Positions 16,688 to 25,923 of a stretch of DNA of 64,000 nucleotides are shown here, piece by piece. Both the position numbers and the translations under genes were made by a program. The DNA is from Terrabacter aerolatus (GTDB lineage Bacteria > Actinomycetota > Actinomycetes > Actinomycetales > Dermatophilaceae), in NCBI RefSeq assembly GCF_007991735.1, contig NZ_BJYX01000001.1, forward strand, positions 1 through 64,000. Direction: 5' to 3'. How positions within the stretch are numbered: the first letter of the stretch is position 1; the number at the start of each line of letters is the position of its first letter. The notes under the pieces were generated by a model, which was given only the letters and a program-made list of their open reading frames with translations, was not told the origin of the DNA and did no database searches.

Positions 16688-17626
16688 ATGCGTGCCGTGA
16701 CCAAGACCGTGCTGGGACTCGGGCTGACCGGCGCGGGGGTGCTCGGCTGGGCGTCGCTCGTCGAGCGGAACGCCTTCGTGCTGCGCCGCTTCGACGTGCC
16801 GGTGCTGCCCGAGGGGGCCGACCCACTGCGCGTGCTGCACCTGTCGGACCTGCACCTGCTCCCCCGGCAGCGGGCCAAGCGCGCGTGGGTGCACAGCCTC
16901 GCGTCGCTCGACCCGGACCTCGTCATCACGACGGGCGACAACATCGCGGCGCCCGACGCGGTTCCGGCGCTGCTCGACGCGTACGACCTCCTCCTCGGTG
17001 TCCCGGGCGTCTTCGTGCTCGGGTCCAACGACTACTTCGCCCCGAAGCTGAAGAACCCCCTCGGCTACCTGACCCGCAACTTCGCCAGGGGCCTCGGCAC
17101 GACCCAGCGCCTCCCCACGGCCGACCTCGTGCGCGGCCTCGGCTCCCGCGGCTGGGTCGACCTGACGAACCGTCGTGACGCGCTCACCGTGCGCGGCCTG
17201 CGGATCGACGTCCGCGGCGTCGACGACCCGCACCTCGGCTACGACCGCCTCGACCTCGTCCGTGGGCCCGCCTCTCCCGATGCCGACCTGCGTCTCGCCG
17301 TGACGCACGCCCCCTACCAACGCGTGCTCGACGCGTATGCCGCCGACGGCGCCGACCTCATCGTGGCCGGGCACACGCACGGCGGCCAGGTCTGCGTCCC
17401 CGGCTACGGCGCCCTCGTGACGAACTGCGACCTCGACACGGGCCGCGTCAAGGGCCTGTCGCGCTGGTGGCCCGGCGCCGGCTCGACGCCCTCCTCGCAG
17501 GCGCCGAACGATGCCGCGTGGCTCGAGGTGTCCGCCGGCCTCGGCACCGCTCCCACCGCGCCCGTACGCCTGGCGTGCCGTCCCGAGGCCACCCTGCTGA
17601 CGCTCGTCCCACGCTCGCAGGGCTGA
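16688..17626 (+). CDS. Membrane-anchored metallophosphoesterase (Rv3683-like)
   Basis: A calcineurin-like phosphoesterase of 312 residues, completing synteny with M. tuberculosis Rv3683. An N-terminal hydrophobic segment (about 5-25) may anchor it. The metal motifs are in order: LSDLHLL (DxH), TTGDNI (GD), GSNDYF (GN[D/H]), THAP and AGHTHGGQ (GHxH). GAGGAT 7 nt before the ATG may be a weak -10. UDP-sugar or lipid phosphodiesters are substrates of some relatives; none can be assigned. Confidence 0.9.
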   Translation: MRAVTKTVLGLGLTGAGVLGWASLVERNAFVLRRFDVPVLPEGADPLRVLHLSDLHLLPRQRAKRAWVHSLASLDPDLVITTGDNIAAPDAVPALLDAYDLLLGVPGVFVLGSNDYFAPKLKNPLGYLTRNFARGLGTTQRLPTADLVRGLGSRGWVDLTNRRDALTVRGLRIDVRGVDDPHLGYDRLDLVRGPASPDADLRLAVTHAPYQRVLDAYAADGADLIVAGHTHGGQVCVPGYGALVTNCDLDTGRVKGLSRWWPGAGSTPSSQAPNDAAWLEVSAGLGTAPTAPVRLACRPEATLLTLVPRSQG

Positions 17627-17738
17627 TCGCCACCCACCTCGGGGTCACGACGATTACCCGATTCGGAGTTGGACGGGGGGCTGCGCTAGCATCTCTGCTT
17701 GCTGCCTCCGGTCCTCGGACCAGGGGTAGGTGCAGCAC

Positions 17739-17815
<77 letters not shown>

Positions 17816-17818
17816 CCC

Positions 17819-17866
17819 GAAGGGCCCGGTGGAGAGCGACGAGAGTCGCCTTCCACCGGGCCCTTC
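17819..17866 (+). terminator. Terminator after tRNA-Pro
   Basis: GAAGGGCCCGGTGGA (17819-17833) pairs perfectly with TCCACCGGGCCCTTC (17852-17866). The loop contains a further small hairpin. It also serves the convergent membrane-protein gene. Confidence 0.8.
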
Positions 17867-17867
17867 G

Positions 17868-18497
17868 TCATGGGCGGGACCTGTCGGCCGGCCGTCCGAT
17901 CACCGTCGTGGAGGCCCACACCTTCGTCAGCGGCTGGTCTGCCGGGAGCCCGCGGTCGGGCACCGGCCCGCGGTCCAGCGCCCCCGCCAGCAGGAAGAGG
18001 CCGGCCAGCACGAGCAGCGGCACCACGACGACACCGGTCGAGCCGCCGAGCAGGTCGCCCAGGCCGGGTCCCTCGCCATCCGACTCCCGCATGAGGATCG
18101 ACACGACCGACAGCAGCGGCACCGCAGCGACGACGACGAGCAGCACCCCTGCGCGCAACGCGTACGTCAGGCCGACGACGGCGAGGGGCAGCGCCAGCAC
18201 GAGCGCGATCATGGGGAGGTCCGGCGCGTCGACGAGGTCGACGAAGAGCGCGACGACGCCCCACACGGCATACAGCCCGACGGCGACCGCGAGCACCCGC
18301 AGCGCGGGCCGACGACGCAGGGCGGCGAGCGCCGTGAGCGCGGCGAGGGGCACGACGACCACTGCCGCCAGCAGCACCGCCCTACCACCACCCGGGTCCT
18401 CGAACGCGTAGCCGAGCGCGAAGAGCAGGCCACCGCAGGCGAACACCGCCGTCAGGACGAGGGCCGTGCGACGCAGGACCACGGAGACGGTCCTCAT
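17868..18497 (-). CDS. Integral membrane protein of unknown function
   Basis: About 209 residues with roughly five or six hydrophobic helices separated by short basic loops (LRRRPALRV, RAGVLLVVVAAVPLLSVV) and a hydrophilic C-terminus. I do not recognise the family. The ATG at 18497 is preferred over the GTG at 18506 because AGGAGG lies at proper spacing upstream. It converges with tRNA-Pro and diverges from the next gene. Confidence 0.72.
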   Translation of the reverse strand: MRTVSVVLRRTALVLTAVFACGGLLFALGYAFEDPGGGRAVLLAAVVVVPLAALTALAALRRRPALRVLAVAVGLYAVWGVVALFVDLVDAPDLPMIALVLALPLAVVGLTYALRAGVLLVVVAAVPLLSVVSILMRESDGEGPGLGDLLGGSTGVVVVPLLVLAGLFLLAGALDRGPVPDRGLPADQPLTKVWASTTVIGRPADRSRP

Positions 18498-18680
18498 GGT
18501 TCCCACCTCCTAGCCTCACCTCGATCCTCGCGCCGTCAGCGGCGCCCCCGGAAGGGCCGAAGGGCCTGCGGCCGCGCGGACCGCCAAACCCGGTGCCGGG
18601 AGGTCCCGGCCGCGCGACACTGAGAGGGACGCACCCCCGGGTCGCGTCATGGGCGCGACGCGACGGATCCGGAGGCACCC

Positions 18681-19439
18681 ATGGACGTCGAGGGCTCCGA
18701 CGACCCCACGAGCCGGTCGGACCACGAGCGAGCCTCGCCGAGCCTGCGCGACGCGGCGGCGCCGGGGCTGCCCGTCTTCCTATCGACGGAGCACTGGAGC
18801 CTGCTCGGCACCCGGTCCCTGACGTGGTCAGAGGTGATGAGCCGGATCACGATCCACCTCACCGTCGTCTCGGCCTTCCTCGTCGTGCTGGCCCTGACGG
18901 CTCAGGCGACCGGCTTCGGCACCCCGTTCCGCGTCATGGCGATCGGCTTCGCGTCGGCGGCGCTGCTCATGGGGGTCCTCACCGCGATCCGGGTCAACAC
19001 CGCGAGCCGCGAGGACGTCGACCTCATCCGCGCCATGAACCGGCTGCGCCACGCCTACGTCGAGCTGGCTCCCGAGCTCGAGCCGTACCTGACCGCCTCG
19101 ATCCACGACGACGGCGCCGGCACCATGCAGACGTACGCCCTCGGCCGACGCCGCAACACCGTCCTGCACGTGGCGGGCAGCACCTCGATGTTCCTCATGG
19201 TCGTCAACGCCATCGTCGCCGGCACGCTCGGCGCGCTCGTGGCCGACGCGGCGGGTGGAGGGACCGTCGTGGTCGTGACCTCGGGCGTCGTCGCCGCGCT
19301 GTCGTATGCCGTGGGCCACCTCGCGGTCGGACGCCGGGTCTTCGGTCCGCAGCGAATCGACGTCCGCTTCCCGTCCCCCGGGCCGACCGGATCGCCCGCG
19401 TCCACCGAACCTCCCAGGTCACCCGAACCCACCGGCTGA
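18681..19439 (+). CDS. Predicted membrane protein of unknown function
   Basis: About 252 residues. A hydrophilic N-terminus (1-55) precedes two helices (about 57-80 and 86-104), a cytosolic stretch with many charged residues, and two further helices (about 165-212). A Pro/Ser-rich tail ends the protein. GGAGG lies 5 nt before the ATG. I do not recognise the family. Confidence 0.72.
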   Translation: MDVEGSDDPTSRSDHERASPSLRDAAAPGLPVFLSTEHWSLLGTRSLTWSEVMSRITIHLTVVSAFLVVLALTAQATGFGTPFRVMAIGFASAALLMGVLTAIRVNTASREDVDLIRAMNRLRHAYVELAPELEPYLTASIHDDGAGTMQTYALGRRRNTVLHVAGSTSMFLMVVNAIVAGTLGALVADAAGGGTVVVVTSGVVAALSYAVGHLAVGRRVFGPQRIDVRFPSPGPTGSPASTEPPRSPEPTG

Positions 19440-19470
19440 GGGTGGCACCACCGGCGGCCGTCACCCCTCC

Positions 19471-20667
19471 CTACCCGTGCCGGCACGCAGCGGTCGTGCG
19501 CACGGAGTCGGCGACGACGTCGGCGAGCCGGCCCGAGCGGGCCAGCACGGCGCGCTGCCGCACGGCGCCGTTGCCCTCCTCACGGACACCGTCCAGGCCC
19601 TGTCGGACCGCCGCGAGGTCGCCCGCCGCCTCGAGCGCCGGGCCCACGTGCTCCAGGAGGGTGTCGAGCACCGACCAGCAGGGCCGCGGACGTCCGGTGC
19701 GCCAGTCCAGCAGGTGCCCCTCGAGCCCGTCGTGCCCGGCCTGCCACGTCGCGAGGCGCAGCAGCCTCGTCGACACCTCCGGGGCCGGCAGGCCGGCTGC
19801 CCACTCCCGGCCGGCCGTCTCGACGAGCGCGCGGCACAGGGCAGCCAGGACGACGGCCTCCTCGACCGTCGAGCAGACGTCCGCGGCACGCACCTCGACC
19901 GTCGGGTAGCGCCGTGCCAGGCGCGCGTCGAAGTAGGCCATCCCCTCGTCGAGGATCACCGTGCTGCGCACCAGGTCGCGGACGAGCCGGTGGTAGGCCG
20001 CCGCCGAGCCGAACCGGTCGTTGGGTCCCCACGACGGCAGACGCGCGAGCACCTGTGCCCGGTAGCTGGCGAAACCGGTGTCCTGACCGTCCCAGAAGGG
20101 CGAGTTGGCGCTGAGCGCGAGCAGGACCGGCAGCCACACGCGGATGCGGTCGAGCACGGCGACGCCCTCCTCGTCGCTCTCGACGGAGACGTGGACGTGA
20201 CACCCGCAGACCAGGTGCTCCCGGGCCGTGAGCCCGTAGCGGTCCTCCAGCCAGAGGTAGCGCGGCGACCTCGACACCGTCGGGTGTGCCGTGAGCGGCG
20301 AGGTGGCGAGCGCGGCGAGGCCGGCACCGCAGTCGACCGCGGAAGCCGCCGCCTCGCCGCGCCACCACGACAGCTCGGAGCGCAGCGCCCCCAGGTCGGC
20401 CGCCGGAGCCGTGTGCGTCTCGATCTGCTGCTGCTGGAACTCGCTCTCGAGCGCTCCGTGCGCGCAACCCCCCGCCGCATCCACGAGCCCCGCCTGTGCC
20501 GCCTTGGCTGCTGGTGCCGCCGATGCCGCTGACCCTTCGTGCGACCGTGACCCACGCTCGCACGCCCGCTCCGCTGCGCGCCCCAGCACCTGCTCGGCCA
20601 GCGGCAGAGGGCGTCCACTGCGTGCGTCGACGAGCAGCATCTCCTCCTCGACACCCAGGGTCCGCAT
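19471..20667 (-). CDS. ybdK: Carboxylate-amine ligase YbdK (GCS2-like)
   Basis: A glutamate-cysteine-ligase-type ATP-grasp-like enzyme of about 398 residues (YbdK/GCS2 family). RTLGVEEEMLLVD is the family start; ESEFQQQQIET, HVHVSVES and NSPFWDGQDTGFASYR are further signatures. I chose the ATG at 20667 because AGGAG lies 7 nt upstream; an ATG at 20688 is the alternative. Between VLGRAAER and ALESEFQ there is an A/G/S-rich insertion of roughly 35 residues. YbdK proteins have weak gamma-glutamylcysteine synthetase activity in vitro; the true role is uncertain. Confidence 0.88.
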   Translation of the reverse strand: MRTLGVEEEMLLVDARSGRPLPLAEQVLGRAAERACERGSRSHEGSAASAAPAAKAAQAGLVDAAGGCAHGALESEFQQQQIETHTAPAADLGALRSELSWWRGEAAASAVDCGAGLAALATSPLTAHPTVSRSPRYLWLEDRYGLTAREHLVCGCHVHVSVESDEEGVAVLDRIRVWLPVLLALSANSPFWDGQDTGFASYRAQVLARLPSWGPNDRFGSAAAYHRLVRDLVRSTVILDEGMAYFDARLARRYPTVEVRAADVCSTVEEAVVLAALCRALVETAGREWAAGLPAPEVSTRLLRLATWQAGHDGLEGHLLDWRTGRPRPCWSVLDTLLEHVGPALEAAGDLAAVRQGLDGVREEGNGAVRQRAVLARSGRLADVVADSVRTTAACRHG

Positions 20668-20837
20668 GATGGTGCTCCTGCCCGACATGACGGCATACGA
20701 CAGTGGTCAGCCTCTCCAGTGTCCCCGCCCGACGCGGCACGCGGCAGGGGCGAAGGGCCCCACCTGTCGAACCTGCCGGGAATGAACGGCGGCGGTGTGC
20801 GTTGTCCCCTGTCGTCGCCCCAACCCGCAGGAGGATC

Positions 20838-22364
20838 GTGTCCACCTCGTCCAACCTCGGATTCCGCTCGGATCGCGGGCCGATCCTCATCGCGCTCATG
20901 CTGTCGACGTCCCTCATCGCGCTCGACTCGACCATCCTCGCCACCGCCGTCCCGTCCATCGTCCAGGACCTCGGCGGCCTGACCCAGTTCCCGTGGCTCT
21001 TCTCCGTCTACCTGCTCGCACAGGCCGTGTCGGTCCCCGTCTACGCCAAGCTCGCCGACACCGTCGGCCGCAAGCCCGTGATCCTCGTCGGGATCGCGCT
21101 CTTCCTCGTGGGGAGCATCCTCTGCGGCTTCGCGTGGGACATGAGCTCGCTCATCGTCATGCGCGCCCTCCAGGGCCTGGGCGCCGGGGCGGTGCTGCCG
21201 ATGACGACGACGATCGCCGCCGACATCTACACCGTGGCCGAGCGCGCGAAGACGCAGGGCTACATCGCGAGCGTGTGGGCGGTCTCGTCGGTCGTCGGCC
21301 CGACCCTGGGCGGCGTCTTCTCGCAGTTCGCCTCGTGGCGCTGGATCTTCTTCGTCAACATCCCCTTCTGCCTGCTCGCCGCCGCGATGCTGTGGCGCAA
21401 CTACGACGAGTCGGTAGAGCGCCGCCGCCACCGCATCGACTACGCCGGCGCGGCCGTGCTCACGGTCGCCCTGACCCTGCTCATCCTCGCCGTCCTCGAG
21501 GGCGGACAGGCCTGGGCCTGGAGCTCGTGGCAGAGCATCGGCTCGTTCGCCGTCGGCGCCGTCCTGCTCGGCATCTTCGGCGTCATCGAGCGGCGTGTAC
21601 CCGAGCCGGTGCTGCCGCTCGAGGTGCTGACCCGACGCCTCATCGTCGCGACCTGCCTCATCGGGATCGGGATCGGGGCCGTGCTCGTGGGCCTGACCTC
21701 CTACGTGCCGACCTTCCTCGAGCGCTCGACCAGCGCCACCCCGATCGTCGCCGGGCTGGCCGTGGCCGCCCTGACCATCGGCTGGCCGATCTCGGCCTCG
21801 CAGTCCGGCCGCCTCTACATGCGCATCGGGTTCCGCCCGACGGCCCTCATCGGCCTCGTGATCGCCACCGTCGGCGCCCTGTTGCTCTGGCTCACCTCGT
21901 CGACGCCGAACGTCTGGGCCACCGCCGGCTCGTGCCTCGTCGTCGGTCTCGGTCTCGGCCTCGTCGCGACGCCCACCCTCATCGCGGCCCAGGCCTCGGT
22001 GCCGTGGAACGAGCGCGCCGTCGTCACCGGCACCAACATGTTCATGCGCTCGGTCGGCAGCGCGGTCGGCGTCGCCATCTTCGGCGCCATCGCCAACGCC
22101 GTCATCGCCGCGCGCGGCGGGGACGCCTCGAGCGAGGCCGTCCAGGCCGGCTCGACGGCCGTCTTCCTCGCCGTGCTCGTCGCAGCGGCCGCCAGCATCG
22201 TCGTGGGCCTGCTCATGCCGCACACGCGGGCCGAGGACGTCGAGGGCGTGCAGGGCGACCGTGACGCCGACTCGTCCGACTTCGACTCCCCCGCCGCCGA
22301 CACGGCTGACTCCGCCGACGCCGACCGGGTGCCGCAACCCTCGACAACGCCGACGACCGGCTGA
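20838..22364 (+). CDS. MFS drug exporter, DHA2 (14-TM) family
   Basis: A proton-coupled exporter of about 508 residues. The start LIALMLSTSLIALDSTILATA with the D-x-T-I motif, KLADTVGRKPV (motif A) and RALQGLGAGAVLPM (motif C region) are typical of the EmrB/QacA DHA2 group; around 14 helices are visible. The GTG at 20838 follows GCAGGAGG. The C-terminal 45 residues are acidic and Ser/Asp-rich. It may be co-transcribed with the next gene (57-bp gap). The substrate is unknown. Confidence 0.88.
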   Translation: MSTSSNLGFRSDRGPILIALMLSTSLIALDSTILATAVPSIVQDLGGLTQFPWLFSVYLLAQAVSVPVYAKLADTVGRKPVILVGIALFLVGSILCGFAWDMSSLIVMRALQGLGAGAVLPMTTTIAADIYTVAERAKTQGYIASVWAVSSVVGPTLGGVFSQFASWRWIFFVNIPFCLLAAAMLWRNYDESVERRRHRIDYAGAAVLTVALTLLILAVLEGGQAWAWSSWQSIGSFAVGAVLLGIFGVIERRVPEPVLPLEVLTRRLIVATCLIGIGIGAVLVGLTSYVPTFLERSTSATPIVAGLAVAALTIGWPISASQSGRLYMRIGFRPTALIGLVIATVGALLLWLTSSTPNVWATAGSCLVVGLGLGLVATPTLIAAQASVPWNERAVVTGTNMFMRSVGSAVGVAIFGAIANAVIAARGGDASSEAVQAGSTAVFLAVLVAAAASIVVGLLMPHTRAEDVEGVQGDRDADSSDFDSPAADTADSADADRVPQPSTTPTTG

Positions 22365-22421
22365 GCCCATCGGGTAGGTCGCAGGGGACAGCGTCACCGA
22401 CCCGACGACGAGGAGAACGCC

Positions 22422-22910
22422 ATGAGCGAGCACGACGACGGCACCCAGAAGGTGGCCGACCTGATCAAGGACATCCGCATCGCGATGCTGACGCACGCCG
22501 ACTCCAACGGCGCCCTCGTCAGCCACCCGATGGCGACGCAGGAGGTCCAGTTCGACGGCGACGTCCTCTTCGTGGCCGAGCGCGACAGCCACAAGGCCCG
22601 CGACATCGCCGCGCAGTCCCCCGCGCGTGTCAACGTCGCCTACAGCTCGAACAGCTCGTGGGTGTCGCTGTCGGGCACCGCGACCATCGTCGACGACACG
22701 GCCAAGCTGGCCGAGCTGTGGAACTCCTTCACCGGCGCCTGGCTCGAGGGCGGCCCGGAGAACCCCAACAACATCATCATCAAGGTGAGCGCCGACTCGG
22801 CCGAGTACTGGGACTCCCCCGGCGCCAAGGTCACGCAGATCGCGAACTTCATCAAGGCCAAGGTCACGGGTGAGCGCATGGAGGGCGACAACGAGGTCGT
22901 CGACCTCTGA
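22422..22910 (+). CDS. PNPOx-fold flavin-binding protein (GSP26-like)
   Basis: A 162-residue split-barrel protein of the pyridoxamine-5-phosphate-oxidase-like, general stress protein 26 group (IRIAMLTHADSNGALVSHPM, VLFVAERDSHKARDI, WVSLSGTATIVDD). It probably binds FMN, F420 or heme; the cofactor is not decidable from the sequence. GAGGAGAAC precedes the ATG. A bidirectional hairpin follows. Confidence 0.87.
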   Translation: MSEHDDGTQKVADLIKDIRIAMLTHADSNGALVSHPMATQEVQFDGDVLFVAERDSHKARDIAAQSPARVNVAYSSNSSWVSLSGTATIVDDTAKLAELWNSFTGAWLEGGPENPNNIIIKVSADSAEYWDSPGAKVTQIANFIKAKVTGERMEGDNEVVDL

Positions 22911-22927
22911 TCGTCTGAACAGCCGGC

Positions 22928-22974
22928 GTATGCCGTCGGGTTCCCTCGGGACAGAGGTGGACCCGACGGCATAC
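22928..22974. terminator. Bidirectional hairpin built from two GTATGCCG words
   Basis: GTATGCCGTCGGGT (22928-22941) pairs perfectly with ACCCGACGGCATAC (22961-22974). It lies between the convergent PNPOx and topoisomerase genes. Each arm carries one copy of the over-represented GTATGCCG word. Confidence 0.7.
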
Positions 22975-23006
22975 CTGCGTCCGGAGCCGAGAGCTCGGAC
23001 GGCAGC

Positions 23007-24041
23007 TCAGGCAGCGCCCTTGACGAGGCGCATGACGGCCCGCTCGAGGGCGTCCCGGTCCCGGACCTGCACGAGGTCGCCGAGCTCGAGACGGCTGCGG
23101 TCCGCCTTGGTCAGCCGGTTGAGGCTGTGCGCGATGGTGCGCCCCACGGCGTACTCGTCGAGCACCCGGGGGTCGACGTAGGAGCGGCGCGCGACGGCGG
23201 GCGTGTTGCCGAGGTGCTCGGAGACGACCTTCATCGCGTCCTTCTCGGCGCGCTTGAGCTCGCGCTCGGACTCGACGGGACCGGTGCGGGCGAGCGCGAC
23301 GGCAGCCGTGACGGTCGCCGCCCAGGTGCGCAGGTCCTTGACGGTGTGGTCCTCGCCGACGAGCTCCTTGAAGGCGATGTTGAGGTCGCTGGAGTGCAGC
23401 TCGTGCCAGCCGTTGGTGTCCCGGTAGGCGAGCAGCCTCTCTCCCGGGTAGCCACTTCGCTTGAGCGACAGCACGATCCGCGCCAGCAGCTGGTCGGTCA
23501 TGACGGCCTCACGGGTGACCCCCGACTTGGCCGGGAACTCGAAGGTGACGTCCTCGCCGCTCACCGTGACGTGGGAGCGCAGGAGCGTCGCGACTCCGTG
23601 GGAGCCGTGCTCGGCCTCGTACTCCTCGCCCCCACTGCGGAAGAGCCCGGCATCGAGCATCCGCAGGCCGGCCGCCGTGACCCGCTTCTTCGTCAGCCCG
23701 TTGGTGCGCAGGTCGGCCGCGATCTGCTTGCGTGCTGCCGGCAGCTTGCGCGCGAGCACCATGACGCGGTCGTGCTTCTCGCGGCCCCGCTCCTCGTGCC
23801 ACGAGTCGTGGTAGAGGTACTGGCGCCGTCCGGCGTCGTCGGTGCCGACGGCCTGGATGTGACCGTTGGGGTGCGGGCTGATCCACACGTCCTGCCAGGC
23901 CGGGGGGATGACGAGTGCCTTGACGCGCTCCCTCGTCGCGACGTCGACGGGACGACCGTCGGCGTCGACGTAGGCGAAGCCCTTGCCCCGTCTCCGACGG
24001 CGGATCCCGGGCTTGTCGATGACGCTCCGACGCAGTCTCAC
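23007..24041 (-). CDS. DNA topoisomerase IB
   Basis: A poxvirus-like type IB topoisomerase of about 344 residues relaxing supercoils through a 3-prime phosphotyrosine. The N-terminal IRRRRRGKGFAYVDADG and ALVIPPAWQDVWISPHPNGH begin the bacterial TopIB fold. Catalytic residues are in KDLRTWAATVTAA (Arg), LGNTPAVARRSYVDPRV (the active-site Tyr) and the preceding lysine/histidine region HELHSSDLN. The GTG at 24041 (VRLRRSVIDKPGI) fits the family start; an ATG at 24083 would add 14 residues. It is an accessory enzyme found patchily in actinobacteria. Confidence 0.92.
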   Translation of the reverse strand: MRLRRSVIDKPGIRRRRRGKGFAYVDADGRPVDVATRERVKALVIPPAWQDVWISPHPNGHIQAVGTDDAGRRQYLYHDSWHEERGREKHDRVMVLARKLPAARKQIAADLRTNGLTKKRVTAAGLRMLDAGLFRSGGEEYEAEHGSHGVATLLRSHVTVSGEDVTFEFPAKSGVTREAVMTDQLLARIVLSLKRSGYPGERLLAYRDTNGWHELHSSDLNIAFKELVGEDHTVKDLRTWAATVTAAVALARTGPVESERELKRAEKDAMKVVSEHLGNTPAVARRSYVDPRVLDEYAVGRTIAHSLNRLTKADRSRLELGDLVQVRDRDALERAVMRLVKGAA

Positions 24042-24138
24042 AGCGGAGAGATACCCGCTTCGTCGCCGCACGCGAACATGCACGTCGTCGGCGCCCTCGC
24101 GCCGCCCGACTCGCGGACGGCCCTCGGGGGGAGAGGCG

Positions 24139-24363
24139 TCAGCCCGCCGGCGGCTGCTCCCGCACGCCCGCCGTCTCGCTCGTCGCGGTCCGCGTCTCGC
24201 GGGTGTCGCTCGCGCGGTCCGGACCGTCGGGTGTCGACACCGGCACGATGTCGGGCACCGTGATCTCCACCTGGCCGGGAGACGGCGGCGGGTCCGGTGT
24301 GACGGGCGGGAAGACCGATCCGTCGCTCTGCAGATGTGATTCGTGAGGGGTCACGTCGTTCAC
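24139..24363 (-). CDS. Small proline-rich hypothetical protein
   Basis: A 74-residue frame with strongly GC-rich third positions. The composition is P/T/D-rich (PPVTPDPPPSPGQVEITVPD), with no recognised domain, helix or signal. There is no good ribosome site at the GTG 24363; a GTG three codons later is equally possible. It may be a real small protein or chance coding; moderate doubt. Confidence 0.4.
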   Translation of the reverse strand: MNDVTPHESHLQSDGSVFPPVTPDPPPSPGQVEITVPDIVPVSTPDGPDRASDTRETRTATSETAGVREQPPAG

Positions 24364-24539
24364 CTATCGCCCCGAGTAGGTGGCTGCTGCTTCTGCTTTC
24401 GACCATACCCGTGGTCCGGACCGATGAACCTGTGAGAGCCGGTGCATATGCCGTAGATCGGCACTCACGCCTGCGATCGCACGAAAGCGCTTGACGCCCA
24501 GCACCTCCGCTTCCACTGTGGACGAGGGAGGTGGTGGTC

Positions 24540-25874
24540 GTGAAGGTCGCGGTCATCGGAGCAGGCCCCACGGGTCTCGTCACGGGGATGGGCTTCGCGC
24601 GCCGCGGGCACGACGTCGTCGCGGTCGACCGCGACCCCGGACCACCCGTCGACGGCAGCCCGTGGCCGCGCCGTGGGGTCATGCAGTTCCATCACGCCCA
24701 CGCGTTCCGGGCGCAGGTCGGCGACGTGCTCCGCGCCGAGGCGCCGACGGCGTGGGATGCCTGGCTCGATCTCGGGGGCGAGCCCATCGAGATGCCGCTG
24801 CCCGACGGCCGCACCGTCACGGCGGGGGTGCGCTCCCGCCGGGAGACCTTCGAGCGCGCCGTGCGATCGGCGGCCGTCGGGCAGCCGGGCCTCGAGCTGC
24901 GCACCGGCCACGTCGACGGCGTCACGGTGAGGGGCGGTCGGGCGCAGGGCATCCGCGTCGACGGCTCGGACCTCGAGGCCGACCTCGTCGTCGACGCCTC
25001 CGGACGGTCGGGCCGGGTCAACCGGCACCTCCGGAGCGCCGGGATCGGCGGCGAGTGCGGGATCGCCTACGTCGACCGCGCCTACCGGCTGCGTCCCGTC
25101 GCCTCGATGCCGCCGATGACCAACGCCGTCGCGTGGCAGGGCAACTACTCGGGCTTCATGGTCCTCGTCTTCCTTCACGAGGCCGGCATCTTCTCGGCCC
25201 TCATCATCCGGTCGACCGCCAACCGGGACCTCTTGGGGCTCAAGCACGCTCGCGCCTTCGAGGCCGCGAGCTCAGCCATCCCGGGCCTCGCGGCGTGGAC
25301 CTCCGACGACGTCGCCGAGGCGCTGGGCGACGTCCTGCCCGGCGGTCCGCTGCTCAACGTCTACCGTGGGCAGCGCGGCCCCTCCGGCGACCTGGCGCTG
25401 CCCGGCCTCGTCTTCGTCGGAGACTCGGTGTGCACGACGACACCGATCTTCGGCCGAGGCCTGGCGACCTCGTTGACGCAGGTGGCCGAGCTGCTGCGCC
25501 TCGTCGACGAGCACGGGTGCGACGTGCAGTCGGTCGGCGAGGCCCTCGACGCGTGGGACGAGGCGCGCATGCGTCCGTGGGTCGAGGACCACATCGCCAT
25601 GGACCACGCCCAGGCCAGGCGCTGGGCCGGCGACGACATCGACCTCGTCGGGCGCCTGCCCTCCGACCTCATCCTGGCCGCAGCCGCGCGTGACCCGTCG
25701 ATCGGCGAGGTTGCCGGGCCGTACCTGTCGATGCAGGCCCTGCCCGGGGTGCTGGACTCCGTCGAGGAGCGCGCCCGGGCCGTCTACCGCTCGGGCTGGC
25801 GCCCGCAGACCGACCCGGGCCCGACCCACGACGAGCTCGCCGACGTCGTCGCCGAGGCCGTCGCCTCCGCGTAG
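24540..25874 (+). CDS. FAD-dependent oxidoreductase (monooxygenase-like)
   Basis: A flavoprotein of about 444 residues. The dinucleotide-binding start is VKVAVIGAGPTGLVTGMGFA, the second glycine region is DLVVDASGRSGRVNRHL, and the GD motif is LVFVGDSVCTTTPIFGRGLA. The architecture matches PHBH/tryptophan-halogenase-like enzymes that use NAD(P)H and FAD, but no halogenase K-G signature is apparent. The GTG at 24540 is preceded by GGGAGG. It stands alone, so the substrate is unassigned. Confidence 0.83.
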   Translation: MKVAVIGAGPTGLVTGMGFARRGHDVVAVDRDPGPPVDGSPWPRRGVMQFHHAHAFRAQVGDVLRAEAPTAWDAWLDLGGEPIEMPLPDGRTVTAGVRSRRETFERAVRSAAVGQPGLELRTGHVDGVTVRGGRAQGIRVDGSDLEADLVVDASGRSGRVNRHLRSAGIGGECGIAYVDRAYRLRPVASMPPMTNAVAWQGNYSGFMVLVFLHEAGIFSALIIRSTANRDLLGLKHARAFEAASSAIPGLAAWTSDDVAEALGDVLPGGPLLNVYRGQRGPSGDLALPGLVFVGDSVCTTTPIFGRGLATSLTQVAELLRLVDEHGCDVQSVGEALDAWDEARMRPWVEDHIAMDHAQARRWAGDDIDLVGRLPSDLILAAAARDPSIGEVAGPYLSMQALPGVLDSVEERARAVYRSGWRPQTDPGPTHDELADVVAEAVASA

Positions 25875-25923
25875 ACGCGCGCCCCACCCCGAGGGCCCCG
25901 ACGCGCCCCTCCACGACGGGGGT

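Noticed and set aside
17669-17692. Promoter TTGGAC ... TAGCAT before tRNA-Pro
   Set aside because: The spacer is only 12 bp, too short for a normal -35/-10 pair. A promoter surely exists but I cannot place it.
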